Assembly (NCBI GenBank): GCA_022829145.1
Contig: CM040748.1
Coordinates: forward strand, 25,924,501 to 25,988,500
Direction: 5' to 3'
Length of the DNA stretch: 64,000 nucleotides
Origin: Albula goreensis
Lineage: Eukaryota > Chordata > Actinopteri > Albuliformes > Albulidae
In this document: positions 11,035 to 20,200 of the stretch, piece after piece
Layout of the letters: the number at the start of each line of letters is the position of its first letter
Numbering within the stretch: the stretch's first letter is position 1
Notes under the pieces: generated by a model
Told to the model about the DNA's origin: nothing
Databases searched by the model: none
The model's input: the letters and a program-made list of their open reading frames with translations, nothing else
Translations under genes and position numbers: made by a program

Positions 11035-14000
11035 GTACCGTAAACACCCCCTCACTCACCTTCTCTGTGCAGCACTGCCCTGCGGCTGTACTCAGTAACA
11101 ACTTAAACAGATCATACAGTGTGCTTAATGTAGTTATCATAATAATAAAATAAAATAAAACACCGTACCAGTGTGCTTTGAAGTCTAACATTTTTATTGG
11201 TGAAAAAGTTTTAAGATTATTGCTGCCTGCTGATGTGATGTCACTGCCGCGAGCTCTCTAAACTCTGTAATTGTTATGCAGGCAGTGGTATGTCCGCAGC
11301 TGTGGAGTCTGACATCTACCGCAGCCTACAAGCAGTCCTCCGAGAGCTGGACTGCCAGCATCCCGCCTCCATGTACAACAAAGGTACCCTACCTTACACC
11401 TGCATGTCACACACTCAAAAAAGGCACCCTACATTACACCTGCATATCACACACTCAACAAAGGTACCCTACCTTACACCTGCATGTCACACACCCAACA
11501 AAGGCACCCTACATTACACCTGCATGTCACACACTCAAGGATAAAGGCTATCCTGAGGTTTGCCACACAATTGTAACCTTGTCATGAGCCAATGCAGTCT
11601 GCGTAACCCTTGCAGATATTTATCAAATATCAGTGGAGAGGGGATAGCACACACAGTGAAGAGGTCAGGCTCTGATCAGGCAACGTGTGATTTAGTATCA
11701 ATTTTTAATATGGTTGTTACTATAATATTTTAGAATATTGAGGCAAATTTCCATATGCAGCTTCACCTGTATCACAGGGTATACATACTCAATATCTGAC
11801 ATCCACTGCTCAAACCTCGTTAAAGATACATGAATATAACAATTGGTGATATGGATCATAGCTTTGGGATTCTTGTTTGTTTGTTAGTAGTTTGTTTGTA
11901 ATTTAAGTTTTAAACTGCTTAGTTTTCTCAGTGTATGGTTATTGACTAATCTGTGACTAATGAGTGTGTCCTTCACAAAGGGATGCTTAGATGGACTCTG
12001 CACAAGAAGATCCAGAACCATCCTTCAAACTCCATCTCTCTGGTCAAAGTGGTGGTGAAAGAATTGGAAAGAGTATGTTGCCAAACCTTTGATCATGAGT
12101 TTTCTGCTCTTCCTATTCCTAAGAAACTGCATGTACATGTTCAAAAAATCCACAAAACATAATTGTTTCATACTAGACGTATCTAATCCATTCACATGAA
12201 TTATGTTACTCCAATAACCTAGTTCAAGTGGTCAAGACACTAGTTAATTAATGTGACTTATGATGTGAATATCTTAATATAAAGCCAGTTTTTAAGAACA
12301 TGTGTTGTGGCAGGATACATTTAACATCTAATTGTTGATTGGTTTATCCTTGTTTACCGTAGAAATGAGTGATTATATTATTGTCTGATTTTTCCTTCTC
12401 ATTCCAGGCAGAGAGGGTGGATTGCAAAACATACATCATTCCCCTGCTACACACTCTCATCTACGCCATTATACAGGTGAGATCTGTTCTCTATAACGGC
12501 AAAGCAATCTTCCATATACAAACAGATGTTCTGTTGCATCAATTGTATGTCTCTGTGCTTCTTTGCTTTTCACGTGTTGGGAGTGGGAGGAGGGAGGGAT
12601 GAGATAGCTTCTATTTTCCTCATATTTGATGCTTCTGGTGAGGTTTCCTGTTTGTCTCATTCCCTTGAGTCCTGCTGTATTCCTGTCCGCGGTGCTCAAG
12701 ATGTTATCCATAGCTGGCTGCCTGACAGGCCCGCTGTTTCCGGGACAGTGAGCGTGTGACAGTGAGCGTGTGTCGTTTTGCAGGCGGCCTACATTCCAGA
12801 TGACCTGTATAAGAGAGTGTATGACTTCTGCAAGAGGCTGCTGACTCTGCCCCAGCCATACTGCTCTGTGGGTCTCAGCTACGCCAGGTGCATGAAGGCG
12901 GAACGCTCCACGCCAGGTGCTATTTTTTAACCAATCAGATGATGGTTCTGTTTAGCAAAGTCAACTGTCATTCTGTTGTGATTTGTAATGAAGAAACATT
13001 GGCCTTCTTGCATTTTTATAAGCATAGACATAAGTGAAACCTCGACTTAAGTGGGGATTTCACTTAACATTTAAAAGAGAAGCACATTGCGACATGCACT
13101 GGACAGTTTGGATCAACATCAAGTCAGCATCCAACAAGAGGGGAAATGTGGGTGAAACCATTCAGAATAAGAATGAACAAAAAATGGCTTTGAGAAGTGT
13201 ACACCAAATATTTAAAAAATCCAAATCCATCATTAAACATATGAATACAGGAGTACCTATAGACTCCATCAAAAATAGCTACCCTCCAATGAATTGTGGC
13301 TTTATCAGGTCTTTTTTCCTCTCAATGATGGTTTATTTTGATATTGGAAAATTACAGTTTTTTTACCTTACATTAATGTTTACCATTTGAGTCTTACCCA
13401 GTTTCACTCTCTCCCATAGCTGTCATTATAATATATACCTGTTTGTCTTGCAGGTGCTTTATATCAGAGGATGGTTTTGGCCGAGCAGAGCCTGAAGACT
13501 GATTGTTATCCCCTCCAGGAGAGGTTAGCGCCCAACCATATATAATGTGCACCATAGTCCCCTCTATGGAAAACAAATATACTATGCCTGGGCTTCCATA
13601 GATTATCTCAGAGTATGGGTGCTGATCTAGGATCAGATGCACCTTTTAGTTCATAATGTGTAAGGATAGAATATGAATGGGGAAGCCTGATTCCAGATCA
13701 GCAGTCTGGGGTGCTTTTTGGACACAGGTCTAGACGGAGCTCAGTAAGGTGGTGTGCGGTGGATGCACAGCTGCACTCTCTCTGAGTCATTTGTGGTTTT
13801 TGTCTGTGCGTGAGAAAGAACATGCAGTGAATGATGACAGTAAATGAAACACTTGGCCTGACAGTGCCACGTGCCGCTCTCTCGCTCTCTCTCTCTCTCT
13901 CTCTATCTCTGTAGGCTGTTTGTGTTTGCGGACCCCGCCGTGCTCTCGGGCGCCCTGGGGGACGCGGTGAGGGGGGATGTGGAGCTGGTGGGGCCATACC

Positions 14001-14154
14001 GTGGACCCCTGGCCCACATGTGCAGCGTAGTGCAGCACACTCTGCAGGCTGGCCTGGGAGAGGACTGCCATGGACCCATGCTCGCTCATGTTCTCAAGGT
14101 CAGTCTGGTGAGGGAGTGAATCTACCTGTTATTTGTGTGTGTGTGTGCGTGTGT

Positions 14155-14237
<83 letters not shown>

Positions 14238-17200
14238 AGACAGGAGATAAATCTACCTGCGCTGTGCATGTGTGTTTGTGTTTCTGTGGGTGTGTGTGCA
14301 TTGTCTCTCGTCTCAGTTCCCTAATCTGTATTAGATCACTTTCGGTTCTCACTGGTTACCTTAAAAGAAGATCAGTTTCTGATAAGACACCCTAAATGGC
14401 TGTGTGTAAAGAGAATCTATTAAACCTGCAGGGGAGGGGGCACAAGCTGATGTTTTGTTATTACAAAACAAGGATTATTTGTAGTACAAAGACAAGAGCT
14501 TAGATTTTGACTTGAATCCAAATCAAAATTTGTCCTTGACATTGTTTTTCCATTTACATACCTAATTTTCTGTAACTGTTGTGACTGTTATAAACCTAAG
14601 GAAAATAAAGTATGTGTACATTGGTAGGAAAAGCAACATGCAAGGATAGTATAATTCAAGGTCATTTTTCCAAACAGCTGTGATTCATTTGAGTTAAACC
14701 ATATTCATTTCTCTATAGGCCGGTCTCAATCCATCAGTGTACTCACATGTGTACTCACATTTTTTTCAACAGAGACAAGCACTAAGCTTACCGCAGCATT
14801 AGTTAGCATTATTTTTAAAACAGTCTACTTATTCGATGGATAGATGTCAAGGACAGCTGTGACCCCAGCAGACACTCTGTAGTGTTGAATGTATCAACAG
14901 GACACCGGCGTACAGATGTGTTTGCCTGGGCGTTTAGATGGCCTTTCACCCGGTTCTATTAATAGCGTGTTTTGTCTGTGGCAGGACATTGGCCAAGACA
15001 TTGAGCCTTACTTCCAGGAAGTGGTGGCGACTGTGGAGCAGAATTTTGAGGAAGGAGGGGCGGACCGTAGCCAGTACACTGGCAGGCTGCGGCAGATCTA
15101 CAGCGAGATCTTCAGTGCTGCTAACCAAGGTGGATCTACAGGGCGCGGCGCACATCCCCCCAAAAACACGCCTCATGCCCAATCTGCACCGGAGACTGTA
15201 ACGATAACAGTGATGGAAAAAATAACATCGTAGCCTCTTATTTTTCATTACAAATTACATTACAACAATAACTATGCATTGCCATGATAATGGATCAGGT
15301 CGCACCCAGGGAAAATTTTTCAAATATGACTCATGCTGATCTCTGCTGTTTGTGCCCTGTAGAAATGGGTATGCTGTTGATTTACAAGTGTGTCCAATGA
15401 CAAAACATTGGTGAAAAGGCTTGTGACCAATTTTATGTATAGTATTTATCATAGTTATTATATAGTTATTATTTTAGTCCCTGCAGAAGGTAAACCTTTA
15501 TGATAGAGTGGAGCTTAAGGGGAATCTGAGTTCTATAGCTGAAGACCCAAAGCTTGTCAATGTGTGTGCCCTGCACACTGTCTGAAGCATCTGCCGTAGC
15601 TGGCCCTGCTGGTTAAGGCACTCAACAGGCTGCTCTGTATAGTTTCATGACATTATATTCAGATATATTGTAGATGTTCATATCCATGGTGACATAGACA
15701 GCTTGCTTTTTTGTTTTTGTACAAACCATTAATATAGCTGGATATTTATATGGAAGAAATTAAGAGCAGGAGACTTACTCAAGGGCACAATGGCAGAGCA
15801 CCACCAGAGTTACCCAGGCCCAACAATAGTAAAATGCTCATCCGTTGTTTAAAGCCTTCATAGCCTTGGATATGTCACTAGCAGTTCATTGTGGCTTCTC
15901 AGCTACATCCAAATGTTTTTTTGTATGTTTACTGACTGCCAGAAAGGAAATGCAGTGTATTTTTTGATATTATAATAATCCTTTTGGGGTTTTTCTTTTT
16001 TTAAGATCTATTGTCCCGTGGCTCCCTGTGTGACACTCCACTTCCTAATCCGGAGATCAGCTTCCACCTGTGGAGGGAAGAGGAGGAGCTGTGTGAGTGT
16101 CTTTTTCATGGACAAATGCCCTTCTGACATGCCACAGTGCAGTTCTCATTCAATCATTGTACATACAATTACAGCTGTGGCCACTGGGCTGCTGGTGTTG
16201 GTGTAAGAAAAAAACATAAATAGGAAAATTAAAGTGGAAATAAAGTGAAGTCACTTCCTAGTGCTTTGTTGTGATCCTCCATTTTGGGGATGTTAATTAA
16301 TTTGTTTTGGACAAACAAAAAAAAAAAAAACAATCTCACACTTGGGCAAATTGCCTAACTAAACAACTAAAAAGTAGAAACCTTGAGCAGGGCCCAAAAT
16401 GATACAGCCTTCATCTCTTGACAACTGTACTACATCTGACCGTCTCACTCACTCATTTTTGTGGTACTGTCTGATTTTACTCACAGGGCGTGAACTTGCA
16501 AAATTCGTCCGCTCGAGTTCCAGTGAACGGTGCACACTCTTCCAGGATGATTTCGAGATGGCGGACTTTCCGACAGACCTCAGCCCTGAGATGCCCAGGC
16601 ATTCTATAATGTCGACAGACAGTGGTATAGAAAGGGACCTTCCAGCAAGTGAGCTCCCCGGTGCAGGGGTAGAGCCACCTGCTGGTGGAGGTGAGCAGGA
16701 GCAGGCACGGCTCACCCGCCGGGGCTGCATCAAGATGAAACCCTCGGTTACGGACAGCATGGCCCTAATACAGGACTCCCTAGAGGAGCTGGGAGCCAGC
16801 GGAACGCTGCAGAGGAAAGCAGGGAACAGCAGCACCCCATTTCCCAAACAGCAGCGCCACTTCACTGCACGCATTGTTGTGATGGGTGATGACCGGGTAC
16901 TGGGAAGACTGGCCAAAGCCTACTACTCTCTCAGGTACTGTAGAGCGGATATATAATATATATACTCACTTACACTATTCTGTACTGCACCTTCAGAAAC
17001 TGTAGGGCCGTTATACTCACTGACACTGTGCCCTAATTCACCCTCAGAAACTGTTACACTGTGCCCTAATTCACCCTCAGAAACTGTAGGGCCGTTATAC
17101 TCACTTACACTGTGCCCTAATTCACCCTCAGAAAGTGTAGGGCCGTTATACTCACTTACACTGTGCCCTAATTCACCCTCAGAAACTGTAGGGCCGTTAT

Positions 17201-20200
17201 ACTCACTGACACTGTGCCCTAATTCACCCTCAGAAAGTGTAGGGCCGTTATACTCACTTACACTGTGCCCTAATTCACCCTCAGAAACTGTAGGGCCGTT
17301 ATACTCACTGACACTGTGCCCTAATTCACCCTCAGAAAGTGTAGGGCCTATTACATTTGCCTTAATACTCTCTCAGGCCCTGTGATGCCTCTATCCTCAC
17401 TTCAGATGTTTTCAGGCTTGTCATACTTGGACTTTTGCTGTAAAAATGCATTTGTTTACCTACTTGTCATCCAGCTCAATTGCCACTGAAACCTATCCCA
17501 AAATCAACCAGTGTACTTTGTTTGCTGATAGGAACGCAGGAAAAATGTACAGGTGCTGTAGGGTTGCTTTAATCCTAGTTTTGACTCCAATCATGCAATC
17601 TCTGGTGGCTCATCTGGTTGGCTTCCTATAGTCTCATCGGCGCCAGTAGCGCTGTGATAGCTGATTCAGTTTGCATTGACAGGTCAGCATTTCATGCAGT
17701 GCTTTACTGCAGCATTTGTAAGAAGCAGCAACTGACCAGTGGCAAATTGCATGAAATTATATTGAAGAATTCTAATTAAACATATTTATACATTATTATA
17801 CATAACATATGCACTTATAAAAGATATAGTGTGCTGTGCTAACATGCTCCTTTTATCTTCTGTCAGTAGAGAAAGTAAACCTATTGGTTCTATCTACAGA
17901 AAAAGGGAGGCAAGACGTCTTTTCTTGACAATGAAACTGAACCTTCAGATGTACTACATTCCTGTATCTGATGAACCCACGATTACCTCTCCTGTTAAAG
18001 TAAGGCACTGCTAATACAGATATACTCTGAGCCTGAAAACTTCTATAAGGACCACTGTTTGCTTAATTACATTCAGTAAAGCCAGTGCCATACTACATGA
18101 TAAGTGCTGTACTGTTGTTCATTATCAGGAAAATATTTCACCGGTAAAGACCACTCGCTGTGCTCTGGCCTCATACTTGGGAAGGGTAGACCCATGGTAC
18201 GAATGCAACATCAACAGTCTGGGATGCATGATCCCCAAGATGGCAAAAATGGTATGGATTTGTAAAAACACATACATACACACACACACACATACACACA
18301 CACACATATACACACATATGGGTTGGTCTTGCTGCAGGACCTTTTTGCTTCAGGACTGTCTTCAAGAACTTCCTGAAGGCCTTATGCAACAGAAGTTGAA
18401 GCCAGGAAGTTGCATAACTGCAATGTACCGTTAAAACACACACAAACACACACAACCAATTTCTTGCTCCTTCGCAGAAATTTGTGGGTTTTTGTGTGTG
18501 TCTGTTAATGAAACCACAAATTTACACAGAGAAGAGAAACCAAAACTTAACAGGCAGCACAATTCTGCAAGACTGAAGAAAAACATGTGAACACAAAAAT
18601 GAATTTATCCATATGTAATGTAATGTACTTCTTCATTGGCAAAATTATGTGATTTGTTGTTGGCATTTACAAAATAGCAGCGTAACATATCATTCTGGAT
18701 GGCTTCCACTCACCTTTTTAACTTATGGAACTGACATTGTCTTTTCTAGCAAGCTTAGCCGTTTACTTCTAGAACATCCATTACCAATGGGTGGAGCTTT
18801 GACCTTACTGCTGTAATAGCTTGGTTAGCATTAGGGCTTAATGAAGTTGAGTTCAGTCTCTAGACAATCGGACAAGACTATCAACAACTGCAGCTGCCTG
18901 TTGACAGCCATATGAAATGAATGTAGCTGTGGGCTGAGTCCTCTGTTGCCATGTCAGCAGTCCAGTTCCAGCAGACCTTCAGAGTCCAGCTCCTTCCTAA
19001 CGGACGTCATCACTTACTACACCCGAACCGGACTACAGCCTGTCTACTTCACCATCTACTTCGTCAAGGTAGGTGGCTTTGTACCCAGGGTGGGCTATAA
19101 GTCTGGGCTATATTCATTTCTGTAATTCATGTCCACTTATGTTCACAATAATTTTATTGGCTCCAGTCATTTACGTGATCTGATAATGTACTTACAGTTC
19201 CTGATAAGCTCTTGACTCATGAATGGCAGTGAAAAGTTGTTCTTGTGAATCGTTTCCGTTGATCTTGTCTAATCTCTAATCTTACACACCAGCCAGCCAG
19301 GTGCACGCTTGTATAGAAACCCTCTGCTTCTTCTGTATTTGTATTTGTACCCTGTCTGCACTGAAAGCAACTCAGCTACTGCTACAACTTGGAGAGGCTT
19401 CTTAAGTTGTGTATGATAGGAAAAGACTGTTGGAGTCTTCATGTCAGGGTTAAAACAGCACTGAATAGTCTCTAGACAATAGGGGATGGATGAGCCTAGC
19501 CGGGGTGAATGGCCTGTTGTCATCATTGTGTTCTTGTGTCATTACTTCTGCAGTGGATTCACTGCAGGTCAAAAGTGAATAATGTTGAGAAATGAAGTTC
19601 ACTAACTGGTGCTTCCTCTGTCTTTGAATGTGTGTCCTCTGCATTCTGCATGCGTGTAGATCTCATTTTCCAACCTGACAAAGGACCCGGTGGAGGATGT
19701 GTTTGTGTCCCACCTGGATATAGACTTCCCAGAGTTCCGCTTGCTCACGGCTACACTGAAAGGTACATGAAGGCACATACAACAGGAACATAGGCATTTT
19801 GCTTTTGTTTTATTTTTATTTATTTTCTATTTTTGAGGTTGATTTCCTGTCAGCTAACATTAAGAATACATTAATGCATTATTCATTTTGTTTACATACT
19901 GAATTGTTTGTTTCAACACGGCATTTTGTTAATAGGGAGATTGTTTTAAATAAGTGTATCTGCGTTTTCCACCTCACTTCCCCATTCTGTTTGTGACCTT
20001 GTTCTGTTTTATTGCACTGCCTGTTTTTGACTGTTTTGTACAAGTAAAGAGTTTAACCACAGACAATGTAAACACTTACACATGTTACTGTGAAGGCTAA
20101 TGTACAGCTTAGTCATCAGGATAACATAAGGGTGTGTGTGGTACCATAGGAGTATATAAGTACCCCCCCCCGCCCCTCTCCTTTCCATCTTTCCACCCAA

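Noticed and set aside
10376-11191. 271-codon open frame on the minus strand with repeated TIRTPKTEPG units
   Set aside because: It is open only because the 39-bp repeat is a multiple of three without stops; other frames of the same array are also open, and the non-repeat part overlaps antisense to pik3r6 exon 1 with no recognisable protein.
16449-16916. 155-codon minus frame
   Set aside because: Shadow of pik3r6 coding exon 10 on the opposite strand.
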